The position numbers and the translations under genes are program-made. 64,000 nt of DNA, from NCBI RefSeq assembly GCF_012726345.1, contig NZ_PTXN01000007.1:186001-250000 (forward strand). Reading direction: 5' to 3'. Source of the stretch: Marinomonas sp. UCMA 3892 (GTDB lineage Bacteria > Pseudomonadota > Gammaproteobacteria > Pseudomonadales > Marinomonadaceae). Positions 35,633 through 44,859 of the stretch are shown piece after piece. Each line of letters begins with the position of its first letter. Position 1 is the stretch's first letter. The notes under the pieces are model-generated. The model made no database searches, was not told the origin of the DNA, and saw nothing but the letters and a program-made list of their open reading frames with translations.

Positions 35633-36364
35633 ATGTCTGAATTGGATGGCGCTGATTTTGATTCAGCCGTCGGTCCAGCTCATATTGCTATCATAATGGA
35701 TGGTAATAATCGCTGGGCAAAGAAAAAACACCTTCCGAGTATTGCTGGTCATACGGCTGGGGCAGCTGCTGTGCGTCGTGTGGTTGAAGCTGCAGCTAAG
35801 TCCGGTGTTAAGGTGTTGACGCTGTTTGCTTTCTCTAGTGAAAACTGGAAACGTCCGAAGTTAGAAGTTGATGGCTTGATGACGTTGTTTATGAGGTCTT
35901 TGAAAAAAGAACTTAAACGATTAAATGAGCATAAGATCAGGCTTAGGGTGGTAGGGGATCTTTCTGGTTTCAGTGGTGGATTGCAAAAGCAAATCAAAAG
36001 TGTTGAAGACGCAACGAAAAACAATGAACAGATGACCTTGGTTATTGCTGCGAATTATGGCGGTCGTTGGGATATTGCTCAAGCGGCAAAAGCTGTAGCG
36101 AAGCGCGTTGCATTAGGTGAGCTTTCTGTTGAGGATATTGATGAGGTGTTGTTGGGCAAGCATATGGAATTAGCCGATTTGCCTCCACCTGACCTTTTAA
36201 TTCGAACCTCAGGAGAAGAGCGTATTAGTAACTTTTTGCTTTGGCAAACAGCCTATTCTGAGTTTGTCTTTCTTCCGGTGCTATGGCCGGATTTTGATCA
36301 ACAGCATTTTGATGAGGCTGTTCAAACTTATCAAAAGCGTCAACGTCGTTATGGTGGTCGATAA
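35633..36364 (+). CDS. uppS: Undecaprenyl diphosphate synthase (isoprenyl transferase)
   Basis: UppS condenses isopentenyl diphosphate units onto farnesyl diphosphate in cis, making the C55 carrier for cell-wall glycans. The 243-residue protein has the catalytic MDGNNRWAKKK, the FAFSSENWKRP segment, and the C-terminal DLLIRTSGEERISNFLLWQ with the diphosphate-binding Arg residues. It is two bases from cdsA, and dxr follows, so two isoprenoid steps sit in one transcript. Confidence 0.96.
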   Translation: MSELDGADFDSAVGPAHIAIIMDGNNRWAKKKHLPSIAGHTAGAAAVRRVVEAAAKSGVKVLTLFAFSSENWKRPKLEVDGLMTLFMRSLKKELKRLNEHKIRLRVVGDLSGFSGGLQKQIKSVEDATKNNEQMTLVIAANYGGRWDIAQAAKAVAKRVALGELSVEDIDEVLLGKHMELADLPPPDLLIRTSGEERISNFLLWQTAYSEFVFLPVLWPDFDQQHFDEAVQTYQKRQRRYGGR

Positions 36365-36366
36365 CC

Positions 36367-37170
36367 ATGTTACTCCCTCGAGTTCTCAGTGCCATCGTTA
36401 TGGCTGTGTTGTTTGTTTGTGCCGTGTTTGTATTAGATGCCCCTAACTTTGTTTTTGCTATGGCCGCTGTTGTTTGTTTAGCGGGCTGGGAGTGGGCGCG
36501 TTTATCTGGGGTAAGTAATCAAGCTGGTCGTATTTTATTTGCTGCTTTTATCGGTGCTGTTTGCTTTGTTGTATTGAATTGTAATTTACAGCAAACATCA
36601 CTTTATATAAGTCCTTTATTATGGGGTTTAGCTTTGTATTGGGTGATACGTTATCCAACACAACTAATTTGGCAGCACATTTTTAGTCGTTTGTTGTTTG
36701 GTGTTTTTGTGTTGCTTACAACTTGGTCGGCCCTAGTGGTATTAAAACAGTCAGACAATTTCGTTGTGTGGGTGTTGCTTCTTATGGGATTGATCTGGGG
36801 GGCTGATTCAGGTGCTTATTTTGCTGGTCGAGCTTTTGGTAAGAGAAAACTTGCGCGTTTTGTGAGTCCTGGTAAGTCGTGGGAAGGTGTTGTCGGTGGT
36901 TTGCTGCTAACTCAAGTTGGAGTGATTATTTTTGCTTTTTTAAGCGATTTCACTTTTTTAAACTGGTGTGTGTTAGCTGTTATCGCGTTAATGACATCGT
37001 CAGTGTCTGTATTAGGCGATTTGACAGAAAGTTTATTTAAGCGTCATGAAGAACTGAAGGACTCTAGTCATCTTATTCCTGGTCACGGTGGTGTTATGGA
37101 TCGTGTTGATAGTTTGACAGCTGCTGCTCCTATTTATGTTTTATTGCTAAGTTTGGCTGGATGGCTTTGA
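36367..37170 (+). CDS. cdsA: Phosphatidate cytidylyltransferase
   Basis: CdsA makes CDP-diacylglycerol, precursor of all phospholipids, at the inner membrane. The 267-residue protein is a multi-helix membrane enzyme (about seven to eight hydrophobic segments) with the C-terminal signature SSVSVLGDLTESLFKRHEE followed by KDSSHLIPGHGGVMDRVDSL. Its end overlaps the dxr start region. Confidence 0.96.
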   Translation: MLLPRVLSAIVMAVLFVCAVFVLDAPNFVFAMAAVVCLAGWEWARLSGVSNQAGRILFAAFIGAVCFVVLNCNLQQTSLYISPLLWGLALYWVIRYPTQLIWQHIFSRLLFGVFVLLTTWSALVVLKQSDNFVVWVLLLMGLIWGADSGAYFAGRAFGKRKLARFVSPGKSWEGVVGGLLLTQVGVIIFAFLSDFTFLNWCVLAVIALMTSSVSVLGDLTESLFKRHEELKDSSHLIPGHGGVMDRVDSLTAAAPIYVLLLSLAGWL

Positions 37171-38345
37171 TGCAGGGTATTTGCTTGTTAGGTGCGACTG
37201 GTTCTATTGGTCAAAGCACGTTAGATATTATTGCTCAGCACCCTGATAAATTTGTTTTGATTAATGCATCAGCTAATGAAAGCGTAGATAAAATGGCGGA
37301 TATATGTCGTCGTTTTAAGCCCCAGCGTGTAGTGATGGGGTCGCAAAGGGCGCGCGATGAATTGGCTCAGAAGTGTCATGATTTAGCTATTTCGTTTGAA
37401 TGGGGCGAAGAGGCCTTAGATAGTATTGCTTCTGACTCCGCAGTTGATCAGGTTATGGCTGCAATTATGGGATTTGCTGGTCTTAAGCCTACTTTGGCTG
37501 GTATACGTGCTGGCAAAAAAATATTGTTAGCAAACAAAGAGTCCTTGGTTACTGCTGGTAAGCTTTTTATGGACGAAGTAGCTCGCCATGATGTCATGCT
37601 TTTGCCAATTGATAGCGAGCATAATGCGATTTACCAAAGTTTGCCGCAAACCGCTCGTGGTGCACATAAGCAGGATGTATCGAAAGTGATTTTGACGGCC
37701 TCTGGTGGTCCGTTTAGAAGTTGGTCTTTGGGTGAAATGGCTACGGTGACACCAGAGCAAGCTTGTAAGCATCCTAATTGGTCTATGGGGCAGAAAATAT
37801 CCATTGATTCTGCTTCTTTGATGAATAAAGGTTTGGAGTTGATTGAAGCCTGTTGGTTGTTTGATATTACACCTAATCAAGTGGATGTGGTGGTGCACCC
37901 AGAAAGCATTATCCACTCAATGGTCTCTTATTTAGATGGTTCTGTGATTGCCCAAATGGGGAATCCAGATATGAAAATTCCCATAGCTTATGGAATGAGT
38001 TGGCCAAATCGTATCGAAACAAATGTCCCTCCTTTGAGTTTGATTGATATTGCCCGTTTGAACTTTGAAGCACCTGATTTAAATCGCTTTCCAAATCTAA
38101 GGTTGGCCGCTGATGCTTGGTTTATGGGAGGAACTGCAATGGCAGTATTAAATGCGACCAATGAGATCGCAGTCGCTGCTTTTTTAAAGCGTGAAATTGG
38201 CTTTTTAGATATTGCTCGACTGAATGAGAAAGTCTTGATGGCTGCAGATATTGTTGCTGTGAATGATCTTGATGATGTTTTTGAGGCCGATCGATACTCT
38301 CGTCACTTGGCTCTCGATATGATTTCTCGTGGTAGCTTGTCATGA
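37170..38345 (+). CDS. dxr: 1-deoxy-D-xylulose 5-phosphate reductoisomerase
   Basis: Dxr converts DXP to MEP with NADPH, the committed step of the non-mevalonate isoprenoid pathway. The 391-residue protein has the NADPH-binding LLGATGSIGQSTLDII, the ANKESLVTAG motif, metal-site LLPIDSEHNAIYQSLP, and the GSGGPF-like ASGGPFRSW, with NWSMGQKISIDSASLMNKG. Two starts are possible. ATG 37170, overlapping the cdsA stop as TGATG, best matches the family N-terminus (MQGICLLGATG); ATG 37161 adds three residues. rseP overlaps the end by 4 bp. Confidence 0.96.
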   Translation: MQGICLLGATGSIGQSTLDIIAQHPDKFVLINASANESVDKMADICRRFKPQRVVMGSQRARDELAQKCHDLAISFEWGEEALDSIASDSAVDQVMAAIMGFAGLKPTLAGIRAGKKILLANKESLVTAGKLFMDEVARHDVMLLPIDSEHNAIYQSLPQTARGAHKQDVSKVILTASGGPFRSWSLGEMATVTPEQACKHPNWSMGQKISIDSASLMNKGLELIEACWLFDITPNQVDVVVHPESIIHSMVSYLDGSVIAQMGNPDMKIPIAYGMSWPNRIETNVPPLSLIDIARLNFEAPDLNRFPNLRLAADAWFMGGTAMAVLNATNEIAVAAFLKREIGFLDIARLNEKVLMAADIVAVNDLDDVFEADRYSRHLALDMISRGSLS

Positions 38346-39688
38346 TGTTAAATATTCTTTCTATTGTTGTTGCCTTAGGCTTATTAATTACTTTTCATGA
38401 GTTTGGGCATTTTTTCGTCGCTCGTCGTTGTGGTGTTAAAGTATTGCGTTTTTCTGTTGGTTTTGGAAAACCGATATATCGTTATGTTGGTAAAACGGGA
38501 ACGGAATATACTCTGGCGCTTATACCGCTTGGCGGTTATGTGCGAATGCTGGATGAACGAGAAGGAAATGTTCCAGCGGAATTGAAAAAGCAAGCGTTTA
38601 ATACAAAAAATGTTTGGCAGAGAATTGCTATTGTTGCCGCTGGACCTGTTGCTAATTTTATTTTAGCCATCGTTATTTACGCAGTTGTCGCTTTACTAGG
38701 TGTGCAAACTATTGCACCAAAAGTCGGTAAAATTGATCAAAATACCCCAATTGCTCAAACTCAGATTCAAGCCGGAGATGAGCTTATTTCCCTTGATGGT
38801 GAGTCTGTTGCTTCTTGGGAAGATGTAAATTTAGTGCTAGCAAGCTTGATTGGTAAAACAGGAACCATTATCGTTCGCTATCAACCAGAGGGGCTAAGTT
38901 CTTTACAGGAAGATACTGTACAGCTTAATCGATGGTTAGTTGGTGATGAACCAAGTAATTTGATTAGAGCATTTGGTTTGTCTCCATGGCAGCCTGAAGT
39001 GCTTCCAATTATTGCTCAGGTTGTTGAGGGCGGCGCTGCGTCTGTAGCTGGTTTCCAATCAGGCGATAAGATTTTAGAGATAAACAATCGGCCTGTATCT
39101 AACTGGCAACAAGTTGTTGGGCTGGTGCAAGCAAATCCTAATAAGATGTTGTCGGTTAAGATTCAGCGCTCACAAGATTTTTTGGAATTATTATTATTGC
39201 CTAAATCTACTGAGCAAAATGGCAAAAAGATAGGGTATGCTGGGTTGGCAGTAGTTCCGCCCAAATGGGATGAAGGTCTTATTAGGGAGCGTTACTATGG
39301 TCCGCTTGAGGCGCTCTCTTATGGTGTTGCACAAACATCTAAGATGGTATCTTTAACCGTTTCTTCTATCGGAAAAATGTTACAGGGATTGATATCGGTC
39401 GATAATTTATCGGGGCCGATTACGATTGCAAAAGTAGCGAGTGCGTCTGCAGATTCAGGTTTGCAATCTTTTTTGAAGTTTATGGCTTACCTCAGTGTTA
39501 GTTTGGGTGTGCTTAATTTGTTGCCTATTCCAATGTTAGATGGTGGGCATTTGTTATTTTTTGGCATTGAAGCTATTCGTCGGAAGCCAGTTTCTGAGAA
39601 AATTCAGAGCATGGCATATCGAGTTGGCGCTTCTCTTTTATTTGCTCTAATGGCTGTCGCCATTTTTAATGATATTGCCCGCTTGTAG
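38342..39688 (+). CDS. rseP: Intramembrane site-2 zinc metalloprotease RseP
   Basis: RseP performs the second cleavage of anti-sigma factor RseA/MucA, releasing the envelope-stress sigma factor. The 448-residue inner-membrane protein has the zinc motif HEFGH at residues 19-23, two PDZ domains (about 110-190 and 200-290), and the second catalytic motif NLLPIPMLDGGHLLFFG near the C-terminus. ATG 38342 overlaps the dxr stop by 4 bp; ATG 38345 would trim one residue. bamA follows, starting 10 bp after the stop. Confidence 0.96.
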   Translation: MMLNILSIVVALGLLITFHEFGHFFVARRCGVKVLRFSVGFGKPIYRYVGKTGTEYTLALIPLGGYVRMLDEREGNVPAELKKQAFNTKNVWQRIAIVAAGPVANFILAIVIYAVVALLGVQTIAPKVGKIDQNTPIAQTQIQAGDELISLDGESVASWEDVNLVLASLIGKTGTIIVRYQPEGLSSLQEDTVQLNRWLVGDEPSNLIRAFGLSPWQPEVLPIIAQVVEGGAASVAGFQSGDKILEINNRPVSNWQQVVGLVQANPNKMLSVKIQRSQDFLELLLLPKSTEQNGKKIGYAGLAVVPPKWDEGLIRERYYGPLEALSYGVAQTSKMVSLTVSSIGKMLQGLISVDNLSGPITIAKVASASADSGLQSFLKFMAYLSVSLGVLNLLPIPMLDGGHLLFFGIEAIRRKPVSEKIQSMAYRVGASLLFALMAVAIFNDIARL

Positions 39689-39698
39689 AGAGGTATAT

Positions 39699-42014
39699 GT
39701 GAAAGTCGTTTCAGCAGTATTTTTGGCTTTAATAAGCGTGCAAAGTTTTGCAAAAACCGTAGAGGATGTTCGGATTGATGGTTTAGTACAAATGCCATCA
39801 TCTAGGGCATTTGATGTGATAGGCTTTGATAAGAACGAGTCTTATGATTCTGATAAGGTCTATCAAGCGATTAATTCTCTTTTTAACACGGGTTACTTTA
39901 GTGACATTGATGTTTATGAGGAAAATAATGTTTTGGTCTTTGAAGTTGCCGAGCGTCCTTCGATTGGTAATTTAACTATTGAAGGTAATGAACTAATTAA
40001 AACAGAAGATTTGGAGCGAGGCTTAAAGCTATCTGGGTTAGAAATTGGTGAAATATACAAGCCAGAGACGTTAAACCAAATAGTTCAAGAGCTTCAGCGT
40101 CAGTATTATGCTTTGGGGCGATATAGTGCCAAGGTGGATATTGCAGTAAAGGACATGCCTCGTAATCGTACTGGGATTGTTATTAAAATCGACGAAGGTG
40201 ATACTGCCAAAATCGTTCATATTAATATTGTTGGTAACAAAGATTTTGATGAAGAGACGTTGACAAAGGATTTTGAATCAAAAGAGACTGGCTCTTGGAA
40301 TCCGTTTAGTTCTGCTGATGAGTATGCCAAAGGTAAAATAGAGGGCGATATCAATACACTCAAAAGCTTTTATTTAGATAACGGCTATTTGGATTTTAAT
40401 GTTGTCTCTAGTCAGGTCAGTTTGTCCGCTGATAAACGTGATGTTTATATCGTAATCAATGTTGAAGAAGGTAAGCCTTATAATATTAATAACGTTACCT
40501 TAAGTGGTAGTTTGCCTATTGCAGAAGATCGAGTCTGGAAACAAATTTCTCAGAAAAAAGGTGATGTTTTCTCTCGTAGTGAAGTGACAAAAATTATCGA
40601 AGGTATCTCAACTGAGTTGGGTGATGATGGTTATTTGTTCACGAACGTAAATGTGATTCCTGAGAAGCTAGATGATCACACTGTAAATCTTAGCTATCAA
40701 ATAGCACCAGGTCCTAAAGTGTATGTTCGACGAATTACTTTTAGTGGCAATAGTGAAACACAAGATGAAGTATTGCGTCGTGAAATGACACAATTCGAAG
40801 GGGCTTTGGCAACTCACTCTAAAATTCAATCATCTAAACGTCGTATTGAGCGACTTGGTTTCTTTGGTAGTGTTGATTTACGCACGAGACCTGTTGCGGG
40901 AACTTCAGATCAAGTAGATCTTGATGTTGTAGTTCAAGAGCAGGCTTCTGGTAGCATTCAAGCTAGTATAGGTTACTCGCAAGAAGATGGTACCGTACTA
41001 GGCTTTGGAATTTCCAAGCGTAATTTCATGGGCTCTGGTAATAAACTTTCTTTTAATGCTAGTCGTACTAATCAAAAACAAGATTACTCTATTTCTTATG
41101 ATAATCCTTACTTTACCGTTGATGGTGTGAGTCGAGGTTTTCAAATTTTCTATAAAACCAGTGACCATGCTGCAGATGATGTAGAAAATTACGATTTGGA
41201 TGAAATCGGTGCAGGTGTAAGTTATGGTTATCCAATTTCAGATACTCAGCGCTTATCATTCGGTGTGACAGTAAAAGAAAGTACAGTAAAGTTAGGTTAT
41301 GACCCATCTAATGAGACAAAAGATTATGTTAATAGCCAAGGTGATAACTATGATGACGTTATTGCTAGTTTAACCTGGAGTGATAGTGACTTGGTTGGTG
41401 GTGTACTGCCAACTGATGGGTATGCGACAAAAGCAACATTAGAAGTGGCTTTACCTGTCGGCGATCAGCAATATGTAAAAGTTGGCTTGAACTCTCAACG
41501 ATACTGGAATTTGAATGGCTCTGATTTATGGCTGTTTCGATTAAAGGGGCGTTTAGGTTATGGTATGGGATATGGAGATACAGACAACCTACCTTTCTTT
41601 GAAAACTATTTTGCGGGTGGTTCTTATTCAGTCCGAGGATATGGTTCTTCATCTTTGGGGCCTAAAAACTCCTATGGTGCTGGTTCAACCAATAGTAGAT
41701 CGGCATTAGGTGGTAATATTCTGATGACAGGTACAGCGGAGCTTATTTTTCCATTACCTATGGTAGAAGACCATAAGTCCGTTAGAACGGCTTTATTTTT
41801 GGATGGTGGTAACGTTTTTACCGACACTTGTCTTGCAGGTAATTCTGAATGTAATGAAGGCATTGACCCTGCTGAGCTGCGCTATAGTGTTGGTTTAAGT
41901 TGGACATGGATTACTCCAATTGCTCCTTTGTCATTTAACTTTGCACGTCCTTTAAATTCAAAAAGTGGCGATAAAACAGACTTTTTCCAATTTCAATTGG
42001 GAACCACTTTTTAA
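39699..42014 (+). CDS. bamA: Outer membrane protein assembly factor BamA
   Basis: BamA is the central barrel of the BAM machine that folds outer-membrane proteins. From GTG 39699 the protein is 771 residues with signal peptide 1-18 (cleavage after SFA), five POTRA domains (about 20-420), and a C-terminal 16-strand barrel ending in Phe, as required for BAM recognition. The surface-lid motif reads VRGYGSSSLGP (Tyr where VRGF is usual). The frame is open to 39669 inside rseP, but GAGAGG (39688-39693) and the signal peptide support the GTG start. skp and lpxD follow. Confidence 0.96.
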   Translation: MKVVSAVFLALISVQSFAKTVEDVRIDGLVQMPSSRAFDVIGFDKNESYDSDKVYQAINSLFNTGYFSDIDVYEENNVLVFEVAERPSIGNLTIEGNELIKTEDLERGLKLSGLEIGEIYKPETLNQIVQELQRQYYALGRYSAKVDIAVKDMPRNRTGIVIKIDEGDTAKIVHINIVGNKDFDEETLTKDFESKETGSWNPFSSADEYAKGKIEGDINTLKSFYLDNGYLDFNVVSSQVSLSADKRDVYIVINVEEGKPYNINNVTLSGSLPIAEDRVWKQISQKKGDVFSRSEVTKIIEGISTELGDDGYLFTNVNVIPEKLDDHTVNLSYQIAPGPKVYVRRITFSGNSETQDEVLRREMTQFEGALATHSKIQSSKRRIERLGFFGSVDLRTRPVAGTSDQVDLDVVVQEQASGSIQASIGYSQEDGTVLGFGISKRNFMGSGNKLSFNASRTNQKQDYSISYDNPYFTVDGVSRGFQIFYKTSDHAADDVENYDLDEIGAGVSYGYPISDTQRLSFGVTVKESTVKLGYDPSNETKDYVNSQGDNYDDVIASLTWSDSDLVGGVLPTDGYATKATLEVALPVGDQQYVKVGLNSQRYWNLNGSDLWLFRLKGRLGYGMGYGDTDNLPFFENYFAGGSYSVRGYGSSSLGPKNSYGAGSTNSRSALGGNILMTGTAELIFPLPMVEDHKSVRTALFLDGGNVFTDTCLAGNSECNEGIDPAELRYSVGLSWTWITPIAPLSFNFARPLNSKSGDKTDFFQFQLGTTF

Positions 42015-42045
42015 TTTAGAAAGTATTATTTAATAGGATTTGAAA

Positions 42046-42540
42046 ATGAAAAAACTCATAATTGCAATTTTCACTCTATGCTTCATTAATAGCGTACAAG
42101 CAACTGAAGTCGCTGTTGTTGATTTTAGATCGGCACTTTTACAAAGCAATATAGGTCAAGAAGCTGCTAAGGAGCCAAAGCAAAAAGTGGCTGAAATGGA
42201 TGCCCGTTTAAAAAAAGAGCAGGAAAAACTCGAAGCATCAGCAAAAGATTTGAAACGTGATGAATTAACGCTGTCCGAAGATGAGTTTAAAAAGCGCCGT
42301 CAACAATTGGCTGAGCATCAGAATCAAGTGCGAGCAATGGCTGCAAATATGCAGCAGCAGGCCAAGGCGTTAGAGCAACAACTAATACAATCTTTGACAC
42401 CTAAGGGGGAGGCTGCTCTGAAGTCTTTGATTGAAGAGCGTAAGCTGGAATTGGTACTTAATAGACAGTTAAGTCTGTATGCGAACGCAGATGCAGATAT
42501 TACAGATGAGCTAGTAAAACGTATTAATAAGGATAATTAA
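42046..42540 (+). CDS. skp: Periplasmic chaperone Skp/OmpH
   Basis: Skp holds unfolded outer-membrane proteins in the periplasm and hands them to BamA. The 164-residue precursor has a signal peptide (MKKLIIAIFTLCFINSVQA, cleaved after Ala19) and a mature part dominated by two long charged coiled-coil helices (about residues 45-130) that form the jellyfish tentacles. AGGA at 42034-42037 supports ATG 42046; a TTG six bases upstream is in frame but less likely. The bamA-skp-lpxD order is conserved. Confidence 0.93.
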   Translation: MKKLIIAIFTLCFINSVQATEVAVVDFRSALLQSNIGQEAAKEPKQKVAEMDARLKKEQEKLEASAKDLKRDELTLSEDEFKKRRQQLAEHQNQVRAMAANMQQQAKALEQQLIQSLTPKGEAALKSLIEERKLELVLNRQLSLYANADADITDELVKRINKDN

Positions 42541-42543
42541 TCT

Positions 42544-43575
42544 ATGAGTTATACGCTAGGGCAATTAGCAGCCAAGGTGCAGGGTGTGGTAAAAGGTGAT
42601 GCTGATCTAGTTATAGATAAATTAGGATCGCTTGAAAATGCGACCTCAAAAGAATTGAGCTTTCTGGCTAATTCTAAGTATCAAAGTTTACTTGGAACAA
42701 CATCAGCAGGAGCTGTCCTTGTAAAGACAGATGAATTGGCTCAATTGGTAGATAATGCCATTGTTGTTTCAAACCCTTATTTGGCATTTGCTCAGATATC
42801 ACATCTTTTTGTACCTACAACACATTCTTGGTCAGGTATTCACCAAAGTGCTGTAGTGTCACCTAAAGCAACGATAGCAGAAAATGTCGTGGTGGGTCCT
42901 AATGCCGTTATTGATGATGATGTCTTGATTGCTGAGGACTGTGTTATTGGTGCAGGCAGTGTTCTTAGTCGGGGTGTTAAGATTAGTAAAGGTTCTCGCA
43001 TATATTCTAATGTTACTCTTTATCACGATGTAGAGGTTGGTGAGGCGTGCATTATCCATAGCGGTACTGTGATTGGGGCTGATGGATTCGGCTTTGCACC
43101 GAATGACGGTTTTTGGGAAAAAATAGATCAATTAGGCTCTGTTATTATTGGAAATAATGTTGAAATAGGGGCGAATTCAACAATTGATCGTGGCGCTATA
43201 GAAAATACACAAATAGGCAACGGTGTTAAGATAGATAATCAAGTTCAAATTGCTCATAACGTCGTAATTGGCGATAATACTGCCATCGCAGGATGCGTTG
43301 GGATTGCTGGGAGTGTGAAAATAGGTGCTTCCTGTACTATATCAGGTGGGGCGGGAATTGCAGGTCATCTTTCGATAGTTGATCACACCCATATTACAGG
43401 AATGACTATGATTACCAAATCCATTGATGAAGCTGGGTCATACTCTTCAGGGATGGGGATGGAGCCTACAGGTAAATGGCGTAGAACAGCAGCTCGAATT
43501 AGAAGAATTGATGAAATGGCAAAACAGATCTCATCACTGGGACAACAAATTAAAAAGCTTTCAGACAAAGGTTGA
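42544..43575 (+). CDS. lpxD: UDP-3-O-acylglucosamine N-acyltransferase
   Basis: LpxD adds the N-linked 3-hydroxyacyl chain in lipid A synthesis, using acyl-ACP. The 343-residue protein has an N-terminal uridine-binding domain (LGQLAAKVQGVVKGD, LSFLANSKY) and a left-handed beta-helix of hexapeptide repeats, with the catalytic His in QIAHNVVIGDNTAIAGCVG, then a C-terminal helix. It lies 3 bp after skp and 6 bp before fabZ, so it is tightly cotranscribed. Confidence 0.97.
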   Translation: MSYTLGQLAAKVQGVVKGDADLVIDKLGSLENATSKELSFLANSKYQSLLGTTSAGAVLVKTDELAQLVDNAIVVSNPYLAFAQISHLFVPTTHSWSGIHQSAVVSPKATIAENVVVGPNAVIDDDVLIAEDCVIGAGSVLSRGVKISKGSRIYSNVTLYHDVEVGEACIIHSGTVIGADGFGFAPNDGFWEKIDQLGSVIIGNNVEIGANSTIDRGAIENTQIGNGVKIDNQVQIAHNVVIGDNTAIAGCVGIAGSVKIGASCTISGGAGIAGHLSIVDHTHITGMTMITKSIDEAGSYSSGMGMEPTGKWRRTAARIRRIDEMAKQISSLGQQIKKLSDKG

Positions 43576-43581
43576 AGTTTA

Positions 43582-44019
43582 ATGATGGACGTAAATGAAA
43601 TTCGTCAGTATTTACCTCATAGGTATCCGTTTTTACTAGTAGATCGTATTGTTGAGATAAATCTGAACGATTCCATTATTGCCTATAAGAATGTGACGAT
43701 TAATGAGCCTTTTTTCAATGGCCACTTTCCTAACCATCCAGTAATGCCGGGGGTTTTGATTATCGAGGCTATGGCTCAGGCAGCAGGTGTATTGGGCTTC
43801 AAGTCAATGGATAAAAAACCTGAAGATGGTTCTATCTATTATTTTGTCGGTGCTGATAATGCGCGTTTTAAACGACCAGTTGTACCTGGTGATCGTTTGC
43901 AGTTGGAAGCAAAAATTATTGCTGAAAAACGAGGTATTTGGAAGTTCGAATGTAGAGCTACAGTTGACGGTCAGTTAGCTTGCTCTGCAACTATTATGTG
44001 TGCAGACAGGAAAATATAG
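43582..44019 (+). CDS. fabZ: 3-hydroxyacyl-[acyl-carrier-protein] dehydratase FabZ
   Basis: FabZ dehydrates 3-hydroxyacyl-ACP in fatty-acid elongation and competes with the Lpx acyltransferases for substrate. The 145-residue hot-dog-fold protein has [17 protein letters not shown], catalytic His48 in [15 protein letters not shown], and the Glu in [15 protein letters not shown] 43582 or ATG 43585 could be the start. It overlaps the GTG start of lpxA by one base. Confidence 0.97.
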   Translation: MMDVNEIRQYLPHRYPFLLVDRIVEINLNDSIIAYKNVTINEPFFNGHFPNHPVMPGVLIIEAMAQAAGVLGFKSMDKKPEDGSIYYFVGADNARFKRPVVPGDRLQLEAKIIAEKRGIWKFECRATVDGQLACSATIMCADRKI

Positions 44020-44795
44020 TGGCGATACATCCAACTACTTTGATCGATTCGAAAGCAGAGATTGACTCCAGTGTGGAAATTGGTCCTTTTTGTGTGATCG
44101 GACCGAATGTAAAAATTGGTGCTGGTAGTATTATTAAATCCCATGTTGTGATTAATGGTCATACAACTATTGGGTCTAATAATGAAATTTATCAGTTTGC
44201 TTCTGTTGGAGAAGCGAACCAAGACAAAAAGTATAAGGGTGAACCAACGCAGCTTGTGATTGGTGACAGTAATGTTATTCGTGAAAATGCTACGATTCAT
44301 CGCGGTACGGTTCAGGATAACGGCATAACTATTATCGGAAACCATAATTTATTTATGGCGAGTACGCATGTTGGTCATGACTGTATAGTTGGTGATAATA
44401 ATATTATGGCAAACTTTGCAGCTTTAGCAGGCCATGTGAAAGTTGGTAATAATGTTATTCTTGGTGGCTACACAGGGATTCATCAATTCTGTCAGGTTAA
44501 CTCATATAGTATGTGTGGTATGGGGTCTATGGTTTCTAAAGATGTGCCTAGGTACGTTATGGTTTCCGGTAGCCCTGCCAAAGCTCATGGTATGAATTTT
44601 GAAGGTATGCGTCGTCGTGGTGTCCCAGCCGATATTATCCGAGCACTACGTACAGCCTACAAAACGGTATATCTGAAAGGTTTAGCATTAGAAGCGGCTT
44701 TACAGGAACTTGAGCAAGGGGATTTATTTCATATCCCTGAGGTGACAGAGTACGTATTATCCATTCGGCAGTCAAAACGTGGAATTGTCCGATAG
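44019..44795 (+). CDS. lpxA: UDP-N-acetylglucosamine O-acyltransferase
   Basis: LpxA transfers 3-hydroxyacyl from ACP to UDP-GlcNAc, the first step of lipid A. The 258-residue protein is a hexapeptide-repeat beta-helix (EIGPFCVIGPNVKIGAGS) with the catalytic His in STHVGHDCIVGDN and a C-terminal helical domain. The start is GTG 44019, which shares its G with the fabZ TAG; this gives the family N-terminus [15 protein letters not shown]. The frame is open to 43980 inside fabZ, but that extension has no homology value. A terminator follows. Confidence 0.96.
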   Translation: MAIHPTTLIDSKAEIDSSVEIGPFCVIGPNVKIGAGSIIKSHVVINGHTTIGSNNEIYQFASVGEANQDKKYKGEPTQLVIGDSNVIRENATIHRGTVQDNGITIIGNHNLFMASTHVGHDCIVGDNNIMANFAALAGHVKVGNNVILGGYTGIHQFCQVNSYSMCGMGSMVSKDVPRYVMVSGSPAKAHGMNFEGMRRRGVPADIIRALRTAYKTVYLKGLALEAALQELEQGDLFHIPEVTEYVLSIRQSKRGIVR

Positions 44796-44812
44796 GCACC
44801 ATGTTTTAAAAG

Positions 44813-44840
44813 AAAACCCCGGACTATTTCGGGGTTTTTT
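44813..44840 (+). terminator. Intrinsic terminator between lpxA and lpxB
   Basis: AAAACCCCG (44813-44821) pairs with CGGGGTTTT (44830-44838) around an 8-nt loop and continues into T's. It splits lpxA from lpxB, which are usually directly joined. Confidence 0.85.
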
Positions 44841-44859
44841 ATTATTAGAGGTTGTATAA

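Noticed and set aside
37527..37916. 129-residue minus-strand frame inside dxr
   Set aside because: Antisense shadow within a certain gene.
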